Origin: Epinephelus fuscoguttatus
Lineage: Eukaryota > Chordata > Actinopteri > Perciformes > Serranidae
DNA: 64,000 nucleotides
Direction of reading: 5' to 3'
Assembly (NCBI RefSeq): GCF_011397635.1
Contig: NC_064762.1
Coordinates: forward strand, 21,229,479-21,293,478
Below the pieces are notes generated by a model that was given only the letters and a program-made list of their open reading frames with translations, was not told the DNA's origin and searched no databases. The translations under genes were made by a program, and so were the position numbers. Below are positions 45,391 through 57,908 of this stretch, in pieces. Each line of letters starts with the position of its first letter. The first letter of the stretch is position 1.

Positions 45391-46174
45391 GACTGCAGGA
45401 ATGTCATCATGGGATGACAAACCCATGAACTGAATGTTCATTTCACGACAATAAGACGTCTCCAAAGTTCTTTCTGAGAATTTGGCAGTACATCCAACCA
45501 GCCTTACAAAACAACTTCAGAACCTCCACATCCAACTTTGAAAAGGAGAAGTGCTCACTAAACTAACTGTAACAAATTTGTGACCCAGATTCGGGAGAAA
45601 TATATCTATTGAGCATGACTGTGTAAAACGGGAGCAAAAACAAAAGTATTGTATTTAAATTTTTGTTCAGTACATATAAATACAAATATTTTAATCCTGT
45701 GTGCAATGTAAAAGTTAATATCTGCAAATGTATGCAGACAGTCTGTAGGCAACGGGACTAGATTTTGGTATCAGAGGCATGCTGGTTTTCGTTTTCCAAG
45801 TAGTGCTGCCAGATCCTGTTTGAGCGGCAGGTAAACAGTCCAAGTGGAAAATAAAGGAGGTGGAACGCATTAGCCAAAATGCAATCTCAGATTTATCCTG
45901 TGGACAACAGCCAATATGCTGCAGGTTTCAGTGGTGTCAGTAGATATCCAGGTAACGGATATCCATTTGGGCCAAGACTTTATCTACCATGCGCCAGCTC
46001 AGTATTCCGATTAGCAACCTGAGAAACCAGAATGGAGTTGGATTCTAGAGGCAACGGCTATGACTGGATTGTTTCACAAGTCTATTTACATGAGGTACCA
46101 GAAGTGTATATTAATATGTATGTAAATATGTGTATTATAACATAATCATTGTGGACAGAGAGTGACACTCACTT

Positions 46175-46299
46175 GCTACTAGGGCACGGTGTCAAATTCA
46201 AGGATACTTTGACATGCAGCCTGGAGGAGCCCGGGATTGAACCGCTGATTTTTCGATTGGTGGACGACCCGCTCTACCTCTGAGCCACAGCCGTCCACA
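46175..46299 (-). mobile_element. tRNA-headed SINE, family S2, copy 1 (truncated)
   Basis: The minus strand reads GGACGGCTGTGGCTCAGAGG (A box TGGCTCAGAGGTAGAGCGG), then GCGGTTCAATCCCGG (B box), CTCCAGGCTGCATGTCAAAG and TATCCTTG. This is a common fish SINE layout. It is not a functional tRNA, since the acceptor stem does not pair with the 3' part. Confidence 0.75.
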
Positions 46300-46366
46300 T
46301 TGGCTGACACAATTTAGCCTTTTTTACTTCCGGTCATAGACGTCGCCTCGAGACTCCAACTAGCTA

Positions 46367-46429
46367 GGTATTCTGATTAGCAACTTGAGAAACCAGAATG
46401 GGGTTTCTCAAGTTGCTAATCAGAATACC
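46367..46429. repeat. perfect 27-bp hairpin
   Basis: 46367-46393 and 46403-46429 are exact reverse complements with a 9-base loop. It forms the inner tip of the fold-back element. Confidence 0.95.
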
Positions 46430-46540
46430 TTGCTGGTGCGCAGTAGAGGAAGCCTTGGCCCAGACAGATATCTGTTACCTGGATATTTGCTGACAACACT
46501 GGAACCACCAGCATATTGGCCATTGTCCACAGAGGCTAAA

Positions 46541-49282
46541 TCATGGTCAGACTGATAACTGATGGATTTTAAGATTGTCTTGGGACCCAGTGAGAGGCCC
46601 TGACCCCAACGTTAATCTCAAGTAAAGACTGAGAAAGACTGGTGGACAATCTGTTCTTGAGTTTGAGCTGAGTCAGAAGAGACGAGGTGGAGCGTAACTA
46701 GGTACATGACCCTGGAATCCTGCTTGTCAATAATACTTATGTACTTACATAAGATTAAATGCTGGACTTTCACTTGTATCAATCAATATTTCTCACATCC
46801 ATGAACTGCTATATAAATAATATCTTGAGTGATAATCACCCAAAGATTTGAACATTTTCACAAATGCTTGTGTCATTTTTGGGGCATCCTGGACGCTTTC
46901 TACTTTGTTAAACAAAAAGGTGATGAACAAAGACACAAATTATTCAGCAAAATCCTGTAAAAAAAATCAGTCACACTTACATATGTAACCATACTGATAA
47001 TATTTAACCTTCCTCTGTCTTTGTGTGGTCTTTAACGTGATGAGCTGCTGCCGTCCTCCTTACACTCTGAGTGCTCAGTCAGCTGATAACGGCCGTTACA
47101 AGATGCCTTTTATCTTTACTGTGTGCAGATTGCACAATCATAGAGGGGGAGAGAGTGAGCGTGTTTGGTGTTGATCTTCTCTCCTCTCTTCTGGAGTTGT
47201 TAGCACTCCTTTTATCAGCAAGGAATTGATTATTGCTCGGTGAACCCATTAAATTCCGTGATCAAAGTCTGAGAGGTTGGTGAGTGACAGTACAGTACGG
47301 CCAGATCAGTGAAACATTAACCCAAAGTCTTTTTCCCCTGACACCATGACTCATTCACAGTGACAAGGTTTGATTGTCACTTGTTTTGTTTTTTTTTATC
47401 ACACAGAGAGGAAACCACAACATTAATACACGTCCTCCCCCATCGTGACTGAAGTTTGCTTTGGAGAATAAAGTAAAGCAGACCACCAGCATCATGAGAG
47501 GTTGACATTTAATAAGCCAGACCCACTAAATTCCATTGAGGTACTTGTAAAGTTGCTGATTTTTTTTTTTTTTTTTTGGGCAATGTTCTGTTTTTAATCC
47601 ACTGCATTAAAAGCATTATTTTCCATGCTCCTCACTGCATCTATAATACATCTCACAACACACCAAGCAAACAGTCGGCCATTGGTCAATATCGGGCCTT
47701 CGATGAGCATCTGTTGCCCTAGGTTTTGCAGTATGTCCTGCATTGTCCGCAGTAGTTGGCCCTGTCCGCTGTTTTGTTTTTTTGCCAATTCAGCGTATTG
47801 GATCAGCGTCAGAGCCAGCAGTGAGTAAAATCACTCTGATTCAGTTCAGCTCAGTGCATGAGAAGAAAACATAAGTTTAGTTTAGTTTAGTTTATAGTTT
47901 AATGGACAATCCCCATTAATTGACTGTAGCAAAAAAAAACAGTAAATAGGGCAGCTTTAGCCGAGGTGGCTAATTTCCAGCTGTAGTCCCCGGCCAGATG
48001 ATGATAGGCAACCTAAAATACAAATACAATACAGTTATAACATCAATACTAAAATACAATACAGAAGCAGTGCAGAACATGCAGGGCTGAAAAAGCAGCA
48101 TCAATGCACTCACTAAAACACAACACACCGGTGGTACATAAAATCACATGTACATACGCAGGCAGCATGCCCAACCATACATGTCCCAGAGCATTCCCAG
48201 CAACATCAACAGCACATACAGTCACATGCAGCACATCACGATGTTCACAACTCAGAAGTAGCACATTTAATCACAAAAACAGATGGGCAACATCTATCAC
48301 TATGATCATGTTACATGCAACACATACGTCATGTCCAATCCAGTCTAGTGTGTGCAGGTGTAGTTGTCAGCAAACCAGGTTTCTAAGTGTGCAGTGAAGG
48401 TGGAGTATGTATGCATGTCTTTGATTTGGGTGGGTAGAGATGATTTGGGTGGGTAGAGAAGTGAGGAAAGTAAACAAATGGCTAAAGTCAAGAGGGCATT
48501 AGATCGTAACAGACTTGTTATATGAGGTAAATTATTTTTTTAGCCAGTGAGCTCTTTAACACAGAAAGAGTTCTGAGTTATTTGTCTTATCCTTCCCTAG
48601 CACACAGTAAATATGCTTTGTTCTTTCAACATTGGGTTGTGTTGTTAATGTGCTAACTAGCGTCTTGAGTCTGTCCTGTCGGTCATCCAGTTTCTTGTTT
48701 TCAAATGATGAATATACCAGTAGACTACTGCCGCCTGCTGGTGTAGAGAGTTATTTCCTCTCACACAGGCACAGAATGTACATGCTAGTTGGCCATTGGC
48801 TGGACTCTTTGAGGTGTGTTCAAGTGCAATTTCTTGGCTGAGACACAGGTGATGTGAGTTGGTGCAACAGTCAGGCTTGGTGCCCACTAGTTCTTTGGTG
48901 TCAGTTTGGTTTGTCTGGGCCTGACATATAAGGGACTGTTGCGTCGCCTCATGTCACCTGTGTTGAACATACCGCAAGGACTACTGCCAGTTAAGTGTTA
49001 TACGGTAACGCAGTTTGCAGTGAAACCTATGAGACTAGGATATCTCGCTTGTTCTCGTGAGTGTACTGTTTGCCTTGTTCCCATGCTACCCAGTGTGTTC
49101 ATTAAAAATATAGCTCCAGCTAAAGTGTATTAAGCTTCCTGTATTATAGTTTTACAATACCCACATAGTTTTTACACCCTCCAAGTTTTACTGACTGGCG
49201 CTTTAACATCTACAGGAACAATATGGTTCATTTAACTGTTCTAAACTGACACATTTTGATGGTGATAATTGCTGATTTCTAC
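46541..49282. other. intergenic DNA with one probable LINE tail
   Basis: 47878-48040 has a (TTTAG)n start, then GGACAATCCCCATTAATT, AGGGCAGCTTTAGCCGAGG and GTAGTCCCCGGCC, resembling the inverted 3' region of a fish LINE (low confidence). A T19 tract is near 47560. No gene seen. Confidence 0.35.
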
Positions 49283-50082
49283 TTAAAGGTCTAGTGTGTA
49301 GGATATAGTGGTATCTAGCTGTGATGTTGCAGATTGTAACCAGCTGAAACTTGGAAAACAGTGGTTGATGCAAAAACACAAATATGCAAAAGTGCAAAAA
49401 TGCAAATGTGCCTATCTAGAGCCAGTCAGCCCAGTCACTAGAAGAAAATGTCAGCATTGTATGTTTCTGCAAACCATGAATAGATTACATTGCACCCAAC
49501 TGCATACCACTGTCTGAGACCATCAAGCAACAGTATTGGTTGTGTTTCTAGTGGCTTTTTAGACAACAATTGTTGGTGTTGTTAGTGACCCATTGCTATT
49601 TTTCCACTGGGGGTGGTGCCATGAAAAAGTGGTTGTTTTTTACTGAGACATTGCCATTTTTCCAGCGGGGATTGTGCCCCACAACTGGGTTTTTTAAGCC
49701 AAAATATGATCTTTTCCTAAACAAGTGGTTTTTGTGCCTAACCACATGTTAACTACAGCATTGTTGAAACATAGACTTTCAACATAACATTTCAGTGTAT
49801 CCGCAACATAATCTATCATATTCATGGTTTGCAGAAGTGCCAACATTTCTTCTGGTGATTGGTGAGCTAGTGTTTGGTTTGGTTTGTCTGTTCTGGACTA
49901 CTGTAGAACAAAATGGAGGACTCTGTGGAAAAGGACCTTCTCTGTATATAGATATGCCTCATTCTACGGACATGAAAACACTATTCTTATTTTCAGGTGA
50001 TTATAAACTAATGAAAACAGTTGAATATCATTTTCCATTTCTGCCAATAAATCCCCCTAAAACCTTCACACTGGACCTTTAA
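49283..50082. mobile_element. TTAA MITE containing another repeat
   Basis: The left end TTAAAGGTCTAGTGTGTAGG and the right end, reading inverted TTAAAGGTCCAGTGTGAAGG, match at 18 of 20. The TTAA is duplicated. The segment 49580-49866 inside it is the second copy of the repeat at 5575-5870, so it is likely a nested insertion. Confidence 0.82.
49580..49866 (+). repeat. dispersed repeat, copy 2 of 2 (see 5575-5870)
   Basis: It shares TTTTACTGAGACATTGCC, TTTTCCAGCGGGGATTGTGC, AGCATTGTTGAAA, ATGGTTTGCAGAAGTG and TTCTGGTGATTGG with the first copy. It lies within the TTAA MITE. Confidence 0.65.
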
Positions 50083-50429
50083 CAAAGTCTTTAAAATGTA
50101 CTTGCATTGGAGTAAGGCTCCATAATGGTGTTTCTATTTTAGTTACATAAAGGATTTGAGGACTTCCCCATCGCTGATCATCATCATTACCATCACCAGA
50201 GAGCTGGTTAACATTCCAGCCCTCCTAATCTCTCTCTCTCAGAGACGGATAGGTCTTTTGTGGCGACAAACTGCCATGTGGTCAGATTAAGGTCTCTGAG
50301 AGGAGTGTGGGAGAGGACGGTCCTGTAGGAAAGTCCGGGGAAATTCTCGATTTTTCACTCTGTGAGCCAGGAATTTGGATCTCCCTGTTTTAAACTATGT
50401 AGCCTACTCATTACTCTACTGCCTCAGGT

Positions 50430-50590
50430 TTCCCTTGTACAGCTGAAGCTGATGGGAATATCGGTAGTTTTGCAGGTATTTAGTAATCATGCATGGATTA
50501 CCAAGGTTATTGTAATTCATCTTGAAAAGGACATTCATTTTTGTACTCGAATTTATGACAATGCATTCAATAGTCACTGAGACATTTCAT
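50430..50590 (+). repeat. abundant teleost repeat, partial copy
   Basis: ACAGCTGAAGCTGATGGGAA, AGTTTTGCAGGTATTTAGT and GTAATTCATCTTGAAAAGG, then a GTCACTGAGACATTTCA end, belong to the same family as 43255-43725. Confidence 0.6.
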
Positions 50591-51590
50591 TTATTCATTC
50601 GTCCTCTGGTGAACATGAACACCTGTAAAAAACAAAAACAAAAACTGGCCACTCAATTAATAGTTGTTGCCCGATTGCCGTCCATAGAGCCACTCTACTG
50701 TGGAGAAATAAAGAGCCCCACACTGAATAACGGAAATGAAAGTACTGTTGAGAACGTGCAGCACAAAGGAAGTGAAACAAGCTTTGTGCCTCGTCCTCAT
50801 TTAAATCCATTAAAATAATCTGAGACATCAGTTCATGTTTTCAGCCTACACACCGATTGACGCACACAAAACCAGATTGTCCAGTGGAGCTTTTTCCACG
50901 TTAGATGGTTAAAAGGTCAGAGTTCTGCTTTTGGGCCCACGAGTCCGTGTTTCAGTTCAGTATTTCTCTATTTGTTTCGCTGAAAGAAAACCTGAAAAGG
51001 ACCAGCCAGCATTTGGTCAGACCTCAAAGCTCCCAGTCACGTGTCAATCTGACAGTAACATATTACATAATATACACCAAGAGAAATCCAAACTAAAACA
51101 CATTCCAACATGTTTGAACTAGCCTACATTTGGTTGTGGTGTTGGTTTAGATCAATGTAAGAGTTTAGGCTCCTGTACTGACAGCAGTGAGAGTGAATTG
51201 ACCTCAGCAGCAGTGAAACCCCAGTTTGTCATCTATAAATGGGACTATACGACACAGTGGACTCTCTCTCTCTCTTAAACAAAGCTCAGAGGTCACTGAT
51301 GCAGCTGCAGCACTCACTGTCACTGTTTCACTCCCCCTTTTAAACAGGACAACAGACAAACTGTGTCTGAAATCACCCCATTTCATACATACTGTAGTTC
51401 ACTATATTTATTTTCATGCATTTTATTTTAGCATTCAAATTAAATCAATAGATTATAAAGTATATTATCCCCAAAACTGAAAATAATGTTAAAAGACAGT
51501 GCTTATTTCTGTTGAAATTATTTAATTTAACTGGATGGCGATGGCCATTCACAACAATGGCTTTATTGCCGTCTTCACCACAACACAATA
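50591..51590. other. intergenic DNA, nothing recognised
   Basis: No exon-like frame, TIR pair or tandem array noted. Confidence 0.35.
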
Positions 51591-51599
51591 GACATGGCC

Positions 51600-51812
51600 T
51601 TCTTGTGGGGTTCAACAGTAGCCCTGGCTTATCTAGACACTTAATTCTACTGACTATCATCACTCTTTTCCGCCTGCCACCACACCCCGAGAGAGCAACA
51701 GTGAACATTCACACACTGATGGGGTTCAGCATCTTGTCCAAGAATAATGACATGCAGATTGGAGGAACAGGGGATCAAACCACCAATCTTCACACAGTTG
51801 CAGACATTACAC
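51600..51812 (-). mobile_element. tRNA-headed SINE, family S2, copy 2
   Basis: The minus strand has GGTGGTTTGATCCCC (B box), then CTCCAATCTGCATGTC, TTCTTGGACAAGATGCTGAA and CCCCATCAGTGTGTGAATGT. The same post-B-box CTGCATGTC is seen at 46175-46299. The A box is decayed. Confidence 0.65.
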
Positions 51813-51869
51813 AATGATAATAAATTATACTGTGCGGCCTTCAGAAGTTTCCGATATTTTGAGCTTCTT

Positions 51870-53215
51870 TAAAGCAGTAGTTTGACATTTTGGGAGATAA
51901 GCCTTCTGTCTTTTTTCCCAAGAGTTGGATAAAAATATTGATACCTTTTATATTTGCACAGTAAGTATACAGCCGATTAGATTAGCTTAGCAAAAAGACT
52001 GGAAACAGGAAGAAACAGCTAGCCTAGCTCTGTGTGAAGGCAACAAAATTGATCCAGCACTTCCAAAGCTCACTAATGATCACGTTATATCTCATGACAA
52101 GATCTCCTGACGACTATTTTTCAGAGAGATAGATAACTGGGTTACACGTGAGAAGCACGTACTGTGGCTCAGCTTCACATATCATCAGGATGCCTCTTTT
52201 GGGGCATTGTGTGTACAAATGCTGTGCTAGCAAAGGTGAATCTATTTAGCAGCAGAGTGGCCTCTCACCCTCAAGTCCAGTGTTCATCCCAATCCCCCCC
52301 CGTGAAGCCTCATGTCCTGCTCACCCTGTTTGAAAATCCCAGGGACAAAGCCAGGGAGACAGATGGCTCAGTGCATCCACACAGACACACAGACACACAC
52401 ACACAGTGGGGTTAGACCAGTACATCGGCTTGGTGCATTGTCAGTTATATGGTCTTTTACTGTCATGGAGGCTTCCCGGCTGTCCAACTGTCGCAGCAAA
52501 ATCTGACGACACTTTTATCTGTTAGGTCCATCCAGATAAAATAATATTAAAGTAATAGTTTTTAACATTTTTGTGTTTATTTGCTTTCTGGCAGAGTTTT
52601 AGATGAGAGATTACTGTAGATATATCACCGTCATGACAGTACATTAAATAAAAAGCTACAGCCATGATAGAATTTGCTTAGCTTAGCTTACTTTAAAGAC
52701 ATGAAACAGGGTGAAACAGCTGACCTGGCTCTGTCCGCAGGTAACAGAATCATCCTACCAGCACCTCTAACGCTGACTAATTAACACCTTAAATCTTGTT
52801 TGTTTATGAAGGTGTAAAAACGTTTTACAGCAGTTTATGCGCCAGACCGTTTCTTGGCTGGAACCATTAGGCCTAGCTACTTACTGGAACCTCGGCTGGT
52901 TGCCGGGCAACTGTTTAGAGCGAAGAATTAGTCAAAGCCACATTAGTCTGACTCACCAGATGTAGACTGTGGCTGTAGGCCTGCCACTGGGGGAGACATG
53001 AAGAGCTGCAGACAAAATCCATTTGTGGCGTACATGATAAGCTCCTACAAACCGCGTCCACCACTAGTACAAGACAAACCCACCAACGTAGTGGTCATGT
53101 GAACCCTGCAATGCTACACTGTAGTGATATGAGACAAAATGTCGCAATAATCCAATTTAAAATTCATAATACTTTAAGACATGGTTCACTTTGTAAGTAA
53201 TGATATGTGACCCTC
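51870..53215. other. intergenic DNA with TTAA-MITE ends
   Basis: 51870-51905 (TTTAAAGCAGTAGTTTGACA, TTTTGGGAGATAAGC) and 52545-52580 (TTAAAGTAATAGTTTTTAAC) are left ends of a common fish MITE family. Right ends are not clear. A short CA repeat occurs at 52380-52404. No gene seen. Confidence 0.4.
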
Positions 53216-53219
53216 CCCA

Positions 53220-53860
53220 CTACCCTTATCCTAACCTTAACTACCTCTCTTTTAATGTAATACTACATAGCTAATGTTGACTAATCGCTAACTTAGCATA
53301 AGCATAAGTAACGAGGTGTAGCCTTAACATTACTCTTATTATAAACTTAACCACCTCTATTTTAATGTATTTTTTCATAGCTAATGGTAGCTAATTGCTA
53401 ACTTAGCATTAGCATGAGTAACAAGATGTAGCCTTTCCATTACCTTTATCCTAACCTTAACCACTTCTAATTTAACATAATTCTTCATAGCTAATGGTAG
53501 CTAATCGCTAACTTAGTATTAGCATAAGAAACAAACCTTAACCACGGCCTCTTTTTAATGTCATTCTTTATAGCTAACATTAGCTAATTGCTCACTTAGA
53601 ATTAACTTAAGTAACAAGATGTAGCCTTCACATTAACCTTATCCTCACCTTAACCGCCTTTAGTTGCTAACTTTGCATTAGCATGAGTAACAAGATGTAG
53701 CCTTCACATTAACCTTATCCTCACCTTAACCGCCTTTAGTTGCTAACTTTGCATTAGCATGAGTAACAAGATGTAGTCTTCCCATTACCCTTACCCTCCC
53801 CTTAGCCGCCTCTATTTTAACTTAATACTTAATAGCTAGCCATCCGCTAACCTAGCAGTT
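53220..53860. repeat. tandem repeat array, 110-bp and 76-bp units
   Basis: About six head-to-tail units contain GTAACAAGATGTAGCCTT, (C/T)CTTATCCT(A/C)ACCTTAACC, ATAGCTAATG and GCTAACTTAGCATTAGCAT. Anchor words are 110 bp apart on the left (53321 to 53431) and exactly 76 bp apart on the right (53624, 53700, 53776), where units have lost the TTTTAATGT...TAGCTAAT segment. Confidence 0.9.
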
Positions 53861-56800
53861 TTGTGGGACTTACGCTTTCAGTCCAAGGAGTGAACTGATG
53901 TGTAGGTATGGTGGGCAAGTCATGTAGGGTTAGGGGTGGATTGGGGTGCTAATTTCAGCCAGCATTCTCACTTCCTTCCGTTATCTGCATATAACCATTT
54001 CTAAATCCCCTTCACCACAGGAAACGACAATTAAAATCTCCTAGCTAACAACTATAATGCTGAAAATGGCACATTTTGGTGAGTATTTGATATGTGTAAT
54101 AATGCCTTCATGCTTTGTGCTTTCTGTGAATTGCTGTAAAGGTCAACAACAAATAAACCAACTTGTGAACACACCTTGGAATAGCCCAAACTCCGTCTCA
54201 CATGACTTTTCATGCCCGGTGTTGTAAATTTTGGGACACTGCCAGTTGGAGTTGATTTGCCACATCTTTTTATCTCTGGCAGCGGCATGCCCCAGTGACA
54301 CTGACTTCAGACATGTACCAATCTGTTCCACTTCACTAGTTGTTAAATGACATGCTAGAGCCACCTACAGTCAGCAAATCATCTTGAGCTCTTTTTTATC
54401 ACTAAAAGTTGAATCACACATTGACATACGACTGATTGTTTTGTATTCTTTTGTGAAGCCATTTTAATGACAGTGCTGGCCTCCCCACATGCAAATCACC
54501 AAAACAAGTTCATCAGGACACCATTTTGTAAGGGGCCCGTTGCCGCATCCTGGGCTTAGTGTCACTTTCCTTTAACCGTTGCTGTTATCAGTGGCAGTGA
54601 TGCACAAAGTACACGACTTTATTACGTGAGTCAAGCTATAGATACTCCTGGTCAAATATTACTCAAATACAAGTGAAAGTTGCTGAGTCAAATAATTAGT
54701 TGAGTTTAAGTACTAGAGCACTTGCTGTTAAAAAAACCTAAGTTTTCAAAGTAGTGTGTTTATCTCAAGGCAACAGTGAAAACATTGAGTAGAAACATTT
54801 CTAACAGTGCATGACAACTTTGCGGGCAAGTCCATAAACAGTCCTTTGACCAAACATAGCACAAAAACTGCAACAACTACAAACAAAGACAACTTTGTTT
54901 AAATTATTCATCTGGAACTAAGCCAATGTTTACACACCTTGACACGCTTTCTCAGGTTGGATGGCATTTTTTTGCAGGCCGTGATGAAGCACGTGGGCGG
55001 TAAACATTCAAAACAATACGAATCATTCTTCATCTCACAAACTTCAAACATGGACTTGAGGTATGGTCATGGGTGATCTGGTGGGGAATCTTCATTTCAA
55101 TCTGCTGCCGTAGCCATAGTAGCACCACATACAACAGCCTGCTAATGACCTCTTCTCTCTACCTGTCTTGACTGATGAGCTGCCCAACCTGGGTACTGAA
55201 GGCAAGGCAGAGCTACGGGAACACGGCTTCGACAAACAAACCACACACGGAACTGCATGATAACAGTTTACGGGCTTTTGCATTTCTAATTTCTAGCAGC
55301 CAGGGTCAATAATCGATGAGTGGTACACACTTGGGTCAGCAGTGGATGCACACAGACCCACTTTACTGCCTGCATACAATGAGCTGCAGCAAAGGTGCAA
55401 AGAACACCTGACTTTAACAAAGAGCACACAGAGAGCGCTGCCCCACGCCTGACCCTCTTTCTGTCCACATGAAAAGCGACAGAGGCTAAGGAGAGAGCGT
55501 CCCGGCAGCACTGAGGAATGCTGGGTAGAACCCCGTGCTTGTTGCCTTTGGAATGCCCCTGGGGCCTCTTACATAAGTCCCGTCAGGCTGTCGGCGGCTG
55601 CTCCATCGGCCACACAGTCAGCAGCCACACTGATCTCTCAGCCACACATTCAGCTTCCAGTATCTGCATCTACACACCACGGAGAAGAGTTGTGAAACGC
55701 TGTCATTATGGACTTATATAATTGCAGTATGACACTCCTCAACTCACTCACGCTTCAGGTTTACCTCTAACCATCATTACTGTTTAGATAGGCTGAGGTT
55801 TCGTTGTCGGACAGAGGACATGAGCCACAAACATCCGGCTGGTCTTACACATCAACATGTGTGTGGCGTTACATACTGTCTGTTTGTTCATGTGGTTTCA
55901 GTGACAATTAGATTTAAACTCCCTCTGCAAGTTTGGGAGGCAGACTATCACTTATCAACACACAGTAAAAAGATACCTTAAAACTCATATTAATACTATT
56001 ATGTTTGTCATGGTAACTTCCCACAATCCCACAGAGGTGGAAAGTAACTATTTACTTATGTACTGTAGGTAAGTCAATATTTAAGATCCATTTTATGTTA
56101 CTTTACATTTCTACTCCACTATTTTTTTTACTTTGAACTCCACTACATTTATCTGTAGGTACATTGTGCATTAAGCAGATTATTTTGCCTCTAAAATATG
56201 ATGCATTCTTCAGAGAAAAAAACTTCCCAGGAATTGAGCCCTTAATGTAGTAGGAATATTTTAACCTATTTTCAGCGCAAATCTTGTTTAAATAATTTCT
56301 TAAACTCAACTTTTTCATAATTGTAGTGGGGCTAGCGGTACATTATACTGTCTTATTTCATGATATAGAAACTAATTTCTTGATTTTTTAAAATACAAGT
56401 TGGTTTAACCCTTTGAAACCAGGAGCGTCATCATTTTACTTATGCTGCTTTCAGACACTTCTCGTAATTTAAACGTTAAACTTTGAGCAAATTGGTGCGA
56501 TTTCTTTCAAAAACATGGGCAACTTGGTAAGAAATGTCCCACAAACTGCAAAAAAATAAGTAGAATTGTGATTAAGTTAGGAAAAAAAACTATATTTATA
56601 GTAATAATTATCATTATATTTTAAAATGTGTTTCAGAATTATTGTAATTTTTAAGCACTCTTTCCAGGTTATTTCCTTGTTAGTTTGTTTTTAACTTTAA
56701 TTCTTTCTTTTTTTTTTTCACTAATTTTCGTATTTAATTTTCCCCTAATTTCCTCTTTCGTTGCTCGTTGCCTTCTTCAACTTTTCAAAAGAAATCAAGC

Positions 56801-57400
56801 CAATTTGCTCAAGTTTTAGAGTGTTAAATTAATGACAGGTTGATATTTTTTCCTTCACTGCAAAATAATTTTTAGGTTTAACTCATTTATTGACACAAAT
56901 ACAAGATCAAGGGATTTTGTAGATTAGTCAGGTGACAATAAAGAAGTACACAAATACAACAAAAATACTGTGATATATACAACACTATGCCAAAACTTTG
57001 CCGATAATACTTAGGTGCTTTTCCTTGAGTGACGTTTTTAGTGTAGGACTACTTCTAATGGAGTATCACTACTTTAACTTGAACTTCTTTCACCTCTGCC
57101 TATTTATTCTGAGTTCCCATATTTGCTCACTAGACGTGTTTTACAAAGCAGTACGTAAGCTGCAACAGAGAAAATTATGTATCTTAATTTCTGTTGCACT
57201 TTTACAGGAAACTGGAACGTAGGAAGTGAAATAAGTTATGATGACCTCCTCACACCCTCTGCTTCTTCACAACTAAATCTCCACTTTCCTTCACACTTCT
57301 TCAGCTAAAGTGGATTTAATAGGCAAAAGTCAACTTCAGATCACAGTTTGGATCGACACCGTTAGAAACTAGTGCCTTGAATCACTCAAAAACGAAATAG
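53861..57400. other. intergenic DNA, no recognised gene
   Basis: AT-rich, with only short frames in all six readings. The 54,600-54,800 and 56,030-56,160 stretches contain AAGTA/CTTTACAT-type low-complexity repeats. No structure I can name. Confidence 0.35.
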
Positions 57401-57404
57401 ATTG

Positions 57405-57560
57405 CAGGTTGCCCCAGTTTCAGTTTCTCGCCATTGGCTTCCTGTCTCTTTTAGGGGTTGATTTCAGAACTTAATTTCTAACATACAAGACACTACATGG
57501 TCCAGCACATCTGTATATAAAGGAGTAGTTACCCTCTGACCCTTCAGAGGACCTCAGGTC
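57405..57560 (+). pseudogene. decayed LINE (L2-like) reverse transcriptase fragment
   Basis: The plus strand reads HWLPV-type coding (CGCCATTGGCTTCCTGTCTC), then GTTGATTTCAGAAC, ACACTACATGGTCCAGCACA and CTTCAGAGGACCTCAGG. This parallels the HWLP-, then LHG-AP-, then LRS segment of the 6068-7276 element, but with frameshifts and a stop. Confidence 0.55.
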
Positions 57561-57902
57561 TTTAGAACATGACACGGCAGCTTTAAAAAGCTTCTTGAAA
57601 ATAACAAATTGTACATAATTAATAGCCACGGTATTTTTGGGGGGGATGAATTAATGCAAAATAAACAGTGAATAGCTGCTAATTGTAACTCCAAATATCC
57701 TATCCTACAGCCATAGACAGATTATGACACAATGGGTCCCTGGATACAGATGTGTACAGACACATACCCAGATGTGTCTTTAAATTCTATTTTTTAAAAA
57801 AAAAAACAGCACATATTTTGCCTAAGAACGTTAAAAAAAGTAAGAATAAGGCAAAGGACAAATTTGGGCTCATCAACTGTACCAAACAGCCATATATTGT
57901 TT

Positions 57903-57908
57903 TTTATT
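57903..57908 (-). terminator. slc30a1: possible slc30a1 polyadenylation signal
   Basis: A minus-strand AATAAA (plus TTTATT) lies 1.7 kb past the slc30a1 stop codon. It is the best candidate I see, but it is unproven. Confidence 0.3.

Larger units (their letters stand above)
45890..46540. mobile_element. fold-back element with a SINE inside
   Basis: Left arm 45900-46030 and right arm 46403-46530 are inverted copies with roughly 80 % identity by eye (GTGGACAA(C/T), CCAATATGCTG, ATATCCAGGTAAC, GGGCCAAG). The block TATTC(C/T)GATTAGCAAC occurs three times, at 46003, 46369 and inverted at about 46412. The space between holds a tRNA-like SINE. Confidence 0.75.

Noticed and set aside
46229..46299. 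Possible genuine tRNA gene on the minus strand
   Set aside because: The A and B boxes are present but the acceptor and anticodon stems do not pair, and the sequence runs on into a SINE body.
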